Below are positions 1 through 5,712 of a stretch of 7,908 nucleotides of DNA, piece by piece. A program made the position numbers and the translations under genes. The first letter of the stretch is position 1. Each line of letters opens with the position of its first letter. The stretch is from positions 1,925-9,832 of the forward strand of contig DJFP01000129.1 in NCBI GenBank assembly GCA_002432565.1, in the 5' to 3' direction. This DNA comes from Flavobacteriales bacterium UBA5869. Its GTDB lineage: Bacteria > Bacteroidota > Bacteroidia > Flavobacteriales_D > Crocinitomicaceae. A model generated the notes under the pieces. The model saw only the letters and a program-made list of their open reading frames with translations. It did not search any database and was not told where the DNA came from.

Positions 1-470
1 GCTTCATCCAGCACCAGGGATTTCAATGTGCTTAACTGGATTGCATTGGATTCCGCCAATTCGATCAAACGACCCGGAGTTGCAATCAAGATAGAAACAC
101 CCATCATCGCTTTCATTTGCGGATTGATGGAGACCCCGCCATAAACTGCTTTTACTTTCTGCGGCTCGGGAAATGCACGTGCAAATTCCTTGAACACCTC
201 CTCTACCTGGATAGCCAATTCGCGGGTCGGGACTAAAATAAGCGCCTGAATGTGCCGGTTCTTTGCTTTTTCTGCTTTGGAAAGCTGTGTTAAGACAGGA
301 AGTGCATAACTGGCCGTTTTACCGGAACCGGTCGGTGCGATACCCAACACATCTTTTCCCGTGAGAATTGCCGGGATGGCGATTTCCTGGATCGGAGTCG
401 GCTTTTTGTAATTTGTTTCGCTTAAAGCTTTTAGTAAAAATGGCGATAAGCCGAAAGAAGAAAATGACAT
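1..470 (-). CDS. DEAD-box RNA helicase, N-terminal part (RhlE-like), truncated by window edge
   Basis: This is an ATP-dependent RNA helicase of superfamily 2, a cytoplasmic enzyme that remodels RNA duplexes, typically in ribosome assembly, mRNA decay or cold adaptation. The 156 complete codons visible from the ATG at 468-470 show helicase core motifs in order: Q motif (residues 6-28, invariant Gln28), motif I APTGSGKT (45-52), Ia PTRELA (81-86), GG (111-112), Ib TPGR (131-134), and the beginning of motif II, VLDEA, where the window ends. The protein starts MSFSSFGLSP, immediately before the Q motif, as RhlE-type bacterial helicases do, which supports this ATG. The reading frame stays open further upstream to a GTG at 588-590, but that stretch does not look like protein and overlaps the probable promoter. 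Whether it has a basic C-terminal tail cannot be seen. DEAD-box identity is nearly certain; the RhlE subgroup is less so. Confidence 0.96.
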   Translation of the reverse strand, partial: MSFSSFGLSPFLLKALSETNYKKPTPIQEIAIPAILTGKDVLGIAPTGSGKTASYALPVLTQLSKAEKAKNRHIQALILVPTRELAIQVEEVFKEFARAFPEPQKVKAVYGGVSINPQMKAMMGVSILIATPGRLIELAESNAIQLSTLKSLVLDE

Positions 471-494
471 CCTGATTTTATTTATGGGGCGCAA

Positions 495-571
495 CGCTTG
501 TGCTAACCTTGCTACGCCGTCTGCGTGCCGCTGAAGCTTTAGCAGAGGCGCAAGCGGCTTTGCGAAGGTTA
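495..571 (-). promoter_or_regulatory. GC-rich structured 5' leader of the helicase gene (long imperfect stem-loop)
   Basis: Between the helicase ATG and its likely promoter lies a segment of about 100 nt with roughly 60% GC, clearly richer than the flanks. TAACCTT (504-510) is complementary to AAGGTTA (565-571), and inside it GCCGCT (527-532) pairs with AGCGGC (553-558); the loop holds an imperfect palindrome around AAGCTT (530-543). A competing pairing is possible between 495-503 and 548-556 (8 of 9 positions), which would exclude the inner stem. GCGAAGG occurs twice (562-568, 581-587). It could be a regulatory leader of a helicase mRNA or a dispersed REP-like repeat. The pairings are visible; any function is inference. 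Confidence 0.45.
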
Positions 572-589
572 AGAGCTCCAGCGAAGGCA

Positions 590-597
590 CAAAGATA
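590..597 (-). promoter_or_regulatory. Probable -7 promoter box of the helicase gene
   Basis: Read on the minus strand this is TATCTTTG, an exact match to the Bacteroidota -7 consensus TAnnTTTG. No clear TTG is found at the expected distance upstream; the nearest candidate is a T-rich TTTTAG about 21 nt away (619-624). Transcription would begin near 584, giving a leader of about 115 nt that contains the stem-loop. Confidence 0.4.
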
Positions 598-691
598 GGG
601 AAATTAGCTGTTAAGATGCTAAAACATCCGGATATTCAGATTTTTAGACCTCCTGAATCAAGGGGAATTACTTTCTACCAGCCTTATGTGC

Positions 692-1408
692 TTAATTTGC
701 GACGATTGGTAAAAGATTAACAACTTCCGGTATTTCAGCCAACTCACGGATGCGCGGTACGTTGCGCTCCTTTTTGTATTTGTGCTCCGGGTCGAAATGA
801 ATGGCTGTCCAGCCTGCATTCAGCGCACCAATGATATCTGCTTTAAAATCGTCGCCGATCATGATAGCATGTTCGGTTTTGCAATTTGTCAAACGCAATG
901 CTTCCGTAAAAATCTCCCGGTGCGGTTTGGTCACACCAATTTCTTCCGAACAAAGAACCGTATCGAAAAAACTGCTGATCCCGCTTTTATCCAGTTTGAT
1001 GTGCTGCACTTCTTTAAATCCGTTCGTTATGATATGCAAAGCATAATCCTGCTGCTTCAAAGTTTCCAGCATTTCAACTGCTCCAGGGAAAAGAGCTGTC
1101 TGCTTCGGGGAAAGATCGATGTAGCCGTCACTCATTTGCTTTGCTAGTTGTTCGTCATGGATCCCGTGATATTCCAGTGCTTTTTTGAAACGATTATCCC
1201 GGAGTTCTTCTTTGCTCAGTTTTCCATTCCCATATTGGTTCCACAAATCTGCATTGATCCGAATATACGTATGATGAAAATGCATAAAATGTTCGATGGT
1301 ATCCCCCAGTTTCAAATCATCATACAAGTACTGCAATGCAAAACGCGAGTTGGTTTCAAAATCCCACAAGGTACGATCAAGGTCAAAGAATATCTGACGT
1401 ATTTTCAT
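692..1408 (-). CDS. HAD-superfamily hydrolase, YjjG-type pyrimidine nucleotidase family
   Basis: This 238-residue cytoplasmic protein is a class IA haloacid dehalogenase-like phosphatase. Motif I is FFDLDRT (residues 7-13), with nucleophile Asp9 and acid/base Asp11. Motif II is IITNG (126-130), the motif III lysine is Lys161 in VTKPH, and motif IV is IGDDFKAD (184-191) for Mg2+ binding. The helical cap between about residues 15 and 105 and the overall length fit the YjjG family, whose E. coli member dephosphorylates dUMP, dTMP and non-canonical pyrimidine nucleotides such as 5-fluoro-dUMP. Its ATG overlaps the TGA of the membrane-protein gene upstream (ATGA, 1405-1408), so translation is probably coupled, and the operon begins with upp. 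That shared pyrimidine theme supports the YjjG call over a phosphoglycolate or other HAD phosphatase. The exact substrate cannot be read from the sequence. Confidence 0.88.
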   Translation of the reverse strand: MKIRQIFFDLDRTLWDFETNSRFALQYLYDDLKLGDTIEHFMHFHHTYIRINADLWNQYGNGKLSKEELRDNRFKKALEYHGIHDEQLAKQMSDGYIDLSPKQTALFPGAVEMLETLKQQDYALHIITNGFKEVQHIKLDKSGISSFFDTVLCSEEIGVTKPHREIFTEALRLTNCKTEHAIMIGDDFKADIIGALNAGWTAIHFDPEHKYKKERNVPRIRELAEIPEVVNLLPIVAN

Positions 1409-1881
1409 TTAAAGAATGATTCAATAATGTATGCAATTCCTGTAGTTATCGCACCGTTCATACAAATCCCGATCAGGATAAGCGGGAATGTGCGTTTTTC
1501 CTTCCCATAGAATTTTGCTGTTACAATTGATCCAACCGGAACGGATAAAAACAACGGTGCATAAAATGCAATTCCGTAAATTCCCAGGCTGCGTTTCAAT
1601 TTCACGATCAGCTTATTAAAGCGGGTAAATTTCTTTTTTGCTTTCAGAGGAATTCCTGTCCTGATCGATTCCTGTAACGCCGCTTTCCGTTTTTTGTGCG
1701 CACGGATCAAAAAGAACTCGCTGGAGAAATAGAATATCAGGGCAGCAAATGCCGCTCCAGAAATACAGGAAATATAGGTTTCCAAAAAATTCAACTTCAA
1801 TCCCGGTCCTGCAAAAGGAGCGAACATGAACTTGATCATTGACAAACCAAAAAGTGTAAAGTAAAAATGCCAGGCCATCAT
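1405..1881 (-). CDS. Uncharacterised small integral membrane protein between upp and the HAD gene
   Basis: I do not recognise the family. The 158-residue product has about four hydrophobic segments (residues ~5-24, 33-56, 100-122 and 132-152). They are separated by a strongly basic cytosolic loop (about 61-98, with AHKKRKAA and LKAKKKFTRF). The third segment contains two prolines (YAPLFLSVPVGS, 107-118) followed by a charged turn and a Gly-rich last helix. This layout loosely recalls small multidrug-export or DedA-like membrane proteins, without a motif that decides it. The start codon is the first of two adjacent ATGs (1876-1881), 8 nt downstream of the upp stop (TAA followed by TAG), and the gene ends in a 4-nt overlap with the HAD gene. 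Its fixed place between two pyrimidine-related genes makes a transport or membrane-anchoring role in that pathway possible, but this is inference only. Real gene: very likely; function unknown. Confidence 0.82.
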   Translation of the reverse strand: MMAWHFYFTLFGLSMIKFMFAPFAGPGLKLNFLETYISCISGAAFAALIFYFSSEFFLIRAHKKRKAALQESIRTGIPLKAKKKFTRFNKLIVKLKRSLGIYGIAFYAPLFLSVPVGSIVTAKFYGKEKRTFPLILIGICMNGAITTGIAYIIESFFK

Positions 1882-1889
1882 TCAAGCTA

Positions 1890-2537
1890 TTAACATTTTA
1901 CTCCATAAGCCAGATCTCCGGCATCACCCAATCCCGGAACGATGTAGGATTGTGCGGTTAATTCCTTATCAATTGCACCGACCCAAATACTGATCGTATC
2001 AGGAAGGTGTTTTTTTACGAACTCAATAGCCTCAGGCGCTGCAATTGCAGCCACAATGTGCACTTTAGCAGGTTTCCCCTGCTTCAACAATGCTTTATAC
2101 ACCATCACCATCGAACTGCCTGTTGCCAGCATCGGATCGGAAATAATCAATGTTTTCCCGTCGATGGAAGGAGCTGCCAAATATTCAACGTGAATATCAA
2201 AATCTTCAGCGGTGGTGTGTTTTCTGTAAGCAGAAACAAATGCGCTTTCTGCCCGGTCAAAATAATTCAGCAGTCCCTGGTGCATGGGTAATCCGGCACG
2301 TAAGATTGTTGCCAGGACCGGCTGCTGCTTCAGGGTCTCCACTTCTGCTTCTCCAAGCGGCGTTGTTACCAATTCTGTTTGGTAATCCAAATGTTTGCTT
2401 AACTCATAAGCCAATACTTCGGCAACACGTTCTAAATTACGTCTAAAACGCATGGGATCAGTTTGAACCGTGCAATCTCTCAGCTCTCCCAAAAAAGTAT
2501 TGAAGATGGATGTTGACTGACCTAAATTGTAAACCAT
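1890..2537 (-). CDS. upp: Uracil phosphoribosyltransferase
   Basis: The enzyme converts uracil and PRPP to UMP plus pyrophosphate, the direct step of pyrimidine salvage, in the cytoplasm. With the start used here the protein has 215 residues, matching the usual 208-217. Visible hallmarks are MRFRRNLERVAEVLAYELSK (29-48), ILRAGLPMHQG (78-88), the PRPP-binding loop SDPMLATGSS (133-142), and the uracil-binding C-terminus PGLGDAGDLAYGVK (201-214). The Ser141 in the PRPP loop replaces the more common Gly. Start choice: the frame is open further upstream, with an ATG at 2580-2582 (230 residues) and a TTG at 2595-2597, but bacterial homologues begin at the equivalent of MVYNLGQSTSIFN. The only promoter-like box (2595-2602) would also leave little or no leader for the longer versions. 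It is the first gene of a three-gene operon and is divergent from the ABC transporter gene. Confidence 0.95.
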   Translation of the reverse strand: MVYNLGQSTSIFNTFLGELRDCTVQTDPMRFRRNLERVAEVLAYELSKHLDYQTELVTTPLGEAEVETLKQQPVLATILRAGLPMHQGLLNYFDRAESAFVSAYRKHTTAEDFDIHVEYLAAPSIDGKTLIISDPMLATGSSMVMVYKALLKQGKPAKVHIVAAIAAPEAIEFVKKHLPDTISIWVGAIDKELTAQSYIVPGLGDAGDLAYGVKC

Positions 2538-2594
2538 AGTATTGAAAATTGGAGGTAAATTATGTGCTATATCTTCAGGCATGTTGCCTATCCG

Positions 2595-2602
2595 CAAAAT
2601 AA
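2595..2602 (-). promoter_or_regulatory. Weak candidate -7 box for the upp operon
   Basis: On the minus strand the box reads TTATTTTG, one mismatch from TAnnTTTG. A TTG lies 15 nt further upstream (2618-2620), shorter than the usual 17-23 nt spacing. It would start transcription near 2588, about 50 nt before the preferred upp ATG. It is the best candidate in the upp/ABC divergent gap, but not strong. Confidence 0.28.
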
Positions 2603-2690
2603 AGGAATAAAAGCAAACAATGGAAATAAAAATGTGTTTTGTTAGTGAATTTTAGCAGTTAAAAATAAGTCATATCCCAATCCTTAGATG

Positions 2691-2698
2691 TAATTTTG
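2691..2698 (+). promoter_or_regulatory. -7 promoter box directly before the ABC exporter gene
   Basis: TAATTTTG is a perfect match to the Bacteroidota -7 consensus, and only TAAC separates it from the ATG at 2703. I see no TTG at the normal -33 distance. If the box is used, transcription starts at or within about 3 nt of the ATG, giving a leaderless or nearly leaderless mRNA. Confidence 0.45.
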
Positions 2699-2702
2699 TA
2701 AC

Positions 2703-4463
2703 ATGGCCAAACAAAGCAAAATTGATTTTCGAATTTTCAGACGCTTATTGAAGTTTGCAAAACCTTACAGGGGACTTTTAGTTTTGGCTTTCATCTGTAC
2801 TGTTTCCTTATCTGTCCTGGGACCTTTGCGTCCAATGATTATCGGGAATATGGTACAAAAATACGTGGTTGACGATAAAAACCCCGACCAATTTTTAAAA
2901 TGGACATTAATTGTTGGAGGAATTTTACTTGTCGAAGCTTTACTTCAATTCCTGACTGCTTATTTTTCGAACCTGATGGCCCAATCCATCATTCGCGATA
3001 TTCGTATCAAAGTATTCAATCATTTGTCGACTTTCCGCATGCAGTTCTTCGACCGCTCCCCGGTTGGTGGTTTGGTCACGCGTGTCGTTTCGGATATTGA
3101 AGCAATTTCAGAGGTCTTTTCTTCGGGATTGATTGATATTTTAGGTGATTTATTAATGCTTGTGGTTGTTTTGGCCCTCATGTTTACCACCAACTGGCAG
3201 CTTTCTTTGATTGTCCTTATTCCAATTCCGATCCTGATTTTCGCAACGCGTGTATTTGCAAAAGCCATGCGCAGAAGTTTCCAGCAGGAAGGTACAGCTG
3301 TGCACCGCCTGAACGCTTTCGTACAGGAACGCCTGACCGGGATGAACATCGTACAGATTTTCGGAAGGGAAAGAATGGAGTATGCAGCTTTCCAGGAAGT
3401 GAATAAAACGCATCGCCAGGCACACGTGAATGCGGTTTGGGCATTTTCCATTTTCTTCCCGGTAGTGGAATTCCTGAGTTCACTTTCTATGGCCTTGTTA
3501 ATTGTTTGGTGTGCTTTTTCAATGACAGGTGAAGCCATCGGGGACAAAGAATTGTTCGGAACGGTATTCAGCTTTACACTTTGGATCCAGATGTTGTTCC
3601 GGCCAATCCGTATGCTGGCAGATAAGTTCAATATCCTGCAGCGTGGTATTGTCCGCGCCGACAAAGTATTTGAGTTATTGGACACCAACGAACACGTGCA
3701 GGAATCCGGAACAGTAACCAAACTGGATTTTGAACAGCCCCTGAAATTCGAGCATGTTTATTTTGCTTACAAGGACGAAGATTGGGTGTTAAAGGATATC
3801 AACCTGACCATTCAGCCGAAAGAAACGATTGCCTTTGTCGGAGCAACCGGAGCCGGAAAAACTTCGATCGTTAACCTGTTGAGCCGTTTTTACGAATACC
3901 AGAAAGGTAGCATTCACATCGGTGACGTGGAACTACGTAAAATTCAAATGGATACTTTGCGAAAAAATATCGCGATTGTACTCCAGGATGTCTTCCTGTT
4001 TTCCGATACGATCCACAACAATATCACTTTAGGGAATGAAGCTATTACACGTGAAGAGGTGATTGCCGCAGCAAAAGCCGTCGGAGCTGACAGCTTCATT
4101 GAAAAATTACCGGATGGATACGATTACCAGGTTGGTGAGCGAGGCGGAGTGCTTTCCGTGGGACAGCGACAACTCCTGGCTTTCATTCGCGCCTATGTTT
4201 ACGATCCGCATATTTTGATACTGGATGAAGCAACTTCCAGTGTCGACAATGAATCCGAACTATTGATACAGCGCGCTACCGAACAACTTACCAAAGGACG
4301 CACCTCTATAGTTATCGCACACCGATTATCTACGATACAAGCAGCAGACAAGATCATTGTCCTGGACAAAGGTGAAATCCAGGAAATGGGGTCTCACGAA
4401 GAATTATTACGCAAAGATGGTATGTACAAAAAACTGCATTCCATGCAATTTACAAAGAAATGA
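2703..4463 (+). CDS. ABC exporter half-transporter (fused permease and ATPase, MsbA/MdlB-like)
   Basis: This 586-residue inner-membrane protein is a type IV (B-family) ABC exporter half, expected to work as a dimer. The permease domain fills about residues 1-315, with around six helices (clear ones at ~24-46, 66-88, 142-162, 165-184, 247-270 and 284-300). The ATPase domain follows: A-loop Tyr356, Walker A GATGAGKT (380-387), Q-loop Gln428 in VLQDVFLF, signature LSVGQ (484-488), Walker B ILILDE (504-509, catalytic Glu509), D-loop SSVD (512-515) and switch His540. The signature has Val where most ABC proteins have Gly (LSGGQ), a variant I associate with MdlB-type exporters. All catalytic residues are intact. 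The substrate (lipid, peptide or drug) cannot be inferred from sequence alone. The stop codon overlaps the start of the binding-protein-like gene, so both are made together. The start codon is the first Met, and the N-terminus is an amphipathic elbow helix as expected. Confidence 0.95.
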   Translation: MAKQSKIDFRIFRRLLKFAKPYRGLLVLAFICTVSLSVLGPLRPMIIGNMVQKYVVDDKNPDQFLKWTLIVGGILLVEALLQFLTAYFSNLMAQSIIRDIRIKVFNHLSTFRMQFFDRSPVGGLVTRVVSDIEAISEVFSSGLIDILGDLLMLVVVLALMFTTNWQLSLIVLIPIPILIFATRVFAKAMRRSFQQEGTAVHRLNAFVQERLTGMNIVQIFGRERMEYAAFQEVNKTHRQAHVNAVWAFSIFFPVVEFLSSLSMALLIVWCAFSMTGEAIGDKELFGTVFSFTLWIQMLFRPIRMLADKFNILQRGIVRADKVFELLDTNEHVQESGTVTKLDFEQPLKFEHVYFAYKDEDWVLKDINLTIQPKETIAFVGATGAGKTSIVNLLSRFYEYQKGSIHIGDVELRKIQMDTLRKNIAIVLQDVFLFSDTIHNNITLGNEAITREEVIAAAKAVGADSFIEKLPDGYDYQVGERGGVLSVGQRQLLAFIRAYVYDPHILILDEATSSVDNESELLIQRATEQLTKGRTSIVIAHRLSTIQAADKIIVLDKGEIQEMGSHEELLRKDGMYKKLHSMQFTKK

Positions 4464-5326
4464 CAAACGAATTAGGCCTTAAGATCGGCGGTGTTCCTGA
4501 ACATTTTAATTTACCCTGGAGATTAGCTATTGAAGAAGGAAGGTTCCAGGAAATCGGTTTAAATCTCCACTGGTCTGACATGACAGGCGGAACCGGGCAG
4601 ATGGTCCGCGGACTCGAAACGGGTTCCATTGACGTTGCGGTACTTCTCACGGAAGGAATCACCAAGTCTATCCTTCAGGGACTGGATGCAAAAATCCTGG
4701 AAGTATATGTTGTCTCCCCGTTAAGCTGGGGAATCCACGTACCTGCAAAGGGAGCTATCAAAAAACCGGAAGATGTTGAAGAACAGACCTTCGCTATTTC
4801 GCGTTTTGGATCCGGATCACATTTAATGGCTTACGTTATGGCCGATCAGTACAACTGGAAACTTGAAGGATTAAAATTCAACGTAATCGGTGATGTGTAC
4901 GGTGGTTTATGGGCTTTGGAACATAACGAAGCACAAGCTTTCCTCTGGGAAAAATACACGACCTCTCCTTTTGTGGAACAGGGAAAATGCGATTATGTCG
5001 GAGACGTGGTAACTCCATGGCCGTGTTTCGTCATTGCCGCACGAACGGAAATTGCAGAGAAATACCCGGAGATCTTAAAGAAAATGTGCACGATCGTTAA
5101 TCAAAAAGCATCGGAAGTAAAAGAAAATCCGAAATCAGCGGAAATGATTTCATGGCGCTACAACCTGCGTTTGGACCAGGTGAAACTTTGGTTATCCGAA
5201 ACAGACTGGAACTACCAGGGAGCCGAATATCCGCTTGCATTTGAAAAGACGACCCATTATTTGAAAAAACTAAACCTGGTTTCGGAAGAAGAAGCGGAAC
5301 ACTGGGAGGAAAAACTATTCGTTTAA
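4460..5326 (+). CDS. Periplasmic-binding-protein-like protein without signal peptide (Ca3427/NMT1-like)
   Basis: The 288-residue protein has a type 2 periplasmic-binding-protein fold: it opens directly with the first beta strand and ligand loop (LKIGGVPEHFNLPWRLAIEEG, ends at residue 27). A Gly-rich ligand loop TGGTGQ (42-47), the GSIDVAVLLTEG strand-turn (55-66) and FGSGSHLMA (116-124) at the start of the second lobe follow. This pattern matches my memory of the Ca3427-like subgroup of the NMT1/THI5/SsuA-like proteins, found in fungi and Bacteroidota. No signal peptide or lipobox precedes the fold, so it should be cytosolic, unlike ordinary ABC importer receptors. The ATG lies in an ATGA overlap with the stop of the exporter gene (4460-4463), implying translational coupling; no importer permease is nearby. 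Trp/Tyr-rich positions (Trp20, Trp90, Trp151, Trp163, Trp187) may line the cleft. The ligand is unknown; a pyrimidine or thiamine precursor is a family-based guess. Confidence 0.85.
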   Translation: MTNELGLKIGGVPEHFNLPWRLAIEEGRFQEIGLNLHWSDMTGGTGQMVRGLETGSIDVAVLLTEGITKSILQGLDAKILEVYVVSPLSWGIHVPAKGAIKKPEDVEEQTFAISRFGSGSHLMAYVMADQYNWKLEGLKFNVIGDVYGGLWALEHNEAQAFLWEKYTTSPFVEQGKCDYVGDVVTPWPCFVIAARTEIAEKYPEILKKMCTIVNQKASEVKENPKSAEMISWRYNLRLDQVKLWLSETDWNYQGAEYPLAFEKTTHYLKKLNLVSEEEAEHWEEKLFV

Positions 5327-5361
5327 AAAGCCTGTTTTAGCTCCGCTCAATGACCTTTTAG

Positions 5362-5432
5362 CCATTCGACAGTAAGATAAATCCGGAAAGGGTTACTGAA
5401 CGCAGCCGAAGTCACCATCCATTCGACTGTCG
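5362..5432. repeat. Short direct and inverted repeats in the convergent gap after the binding-protein gene
   Basis: CCATTCGAC occurs at 5362-5370 and again at 5419-5427. CGACAGT (5367-5373) is the inverse of ACTGTCG (5426-5432), and between them CAGTAA (5370-5375) pairs with TTACTG (5393-5398). The right copies lie in the last codons of the basic-protein gene. They might help termination between the convergent genes, but there is no T-tract and the arms are short, so chance is possible. Confidence 0.25.
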
Positions 5433-5687
5433 TTTGGCTCTTTTCTGGCGTTTTGCATTTCGTTTCACGCTTTTCTTAGCAGCTTTGGATTGCTTGTCCC
5501 AAAATGCTTTTTTGGATTTCTTGGCTTCTTTTTTCGCCGCCTTGGCTTCTTTCTTTCTACGCTTGGCAATGGTTTTCTCTGCTTTGGCAACTGATCCGTC
5601 CTGACCGTATGATGAAGTAACTGATCCAGCACCAAAAATAAACAGTCCACACAATACAAAGAGTTGTAAAAACGTTCTTAACTTCAT
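5412..5687 (-). CDS. Small exported lysine/arginine-rich protein of unknown function
   Basis: I do not recognise a named family. The product is 91 residues when started at the ATG at 5685-5687. That start gives a standard Sec signal peptide: MKLR, then a hydrophobic core LFVLCGLFIFGAG, with likely cleavage near SSYGQ/DG (residue 29/30). The longer open frame upstream to 5795 would bury this signal and overlaps the divergent gene, so it is rejected. The predicted mature part has about 62 residues, of which 26 are Lys or Arg. They fall in Ala-Lys runs such as AKRRKKEAKAAKKEAKKSKK followed by KRNAKRQKRAKRQ, with only three Glu and two Asp and a terminal SNGW. It is probably a helical or disordered polycation outside the cytoplasm; binding to nucleic acid, polyanionic polysaccharide or lipopolysaccharide is possible. 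It is divergent from the Rieske-like lipoprotein gene, with start codons 25 nt apart. Confidence 0.75.
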   Translation of the reverse strand: MKLRTFLQLFVLCGLFIFGAGSVTSSYGQDGSVAKAEKTIAKRRKKEAKAAKKEAKKSKKAFWDKQSKAAKKSVKRNAKRQKRAKRQSNGW

Positions 5688-5694
5688 AATTTTG
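5664..5694 (+). promoter_or_regulatory. Promoter of the Rieske-like lipoprotein gene, inside the divergent gene's signal-peptide codons
   Basis: TTG (5664-5666), 20 nt of spacer and TAATTTTG (5687-5694) together fit the Bacteroidota -33/-7 promoter closely. Transcription should begin near 5700, about 13 nt before the GTG at 5713. The -33 element and spacer lie within the first codons of the minus-strand basic-protein gene, so the two genes share regulatory space. Confidence 0.6.
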
Positions 5695-5712
5695 TCATTC
5701 CAATAAGGTAAA

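Noticed and set aside
471..638. N-terminal extension of the helicase: the frame is open upstream of the ATG, with a GTG at 588-590.
   Set aside because: The 40 extra residues are rich in Leu, Ala, Arg and Pro without family similarity, homologues start just before the Q motif, and the GTG ends the likely -7 box so it would lie outside the transcript.
634..658. ATTCAG ... CTGAAT inverted repeat downstream of the HAD gene as a terminator.
   Set aside because: The stem is only 6-7 bp with a bulge, the T-run lies in the loop, and no T-tract follows on the minus strand.
1148..1510. Plus-strand frame across the HAD and membrane-protein genes.
   Set aside because: It is opposite two well-supported coding genes, lacks promoter or domain features, and has a Phe/Ile-rich shadow composition.
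2538..2597. Longer upp starts (TTG at 2595-2597 or ATG at 2580-2582).
   Set aside because: They add 15-20 residues absent from the family and leave almost no leader behind the candidate promoter; not fully excluded.
3020..3721. Long open frame antisense to the ABC exporter gene.
   Set aside because: It has no recognisable domain, is Ser/Thr/Arg-rich as expected of a shadow frame, and the sense frame carries a complete ABC exporter.
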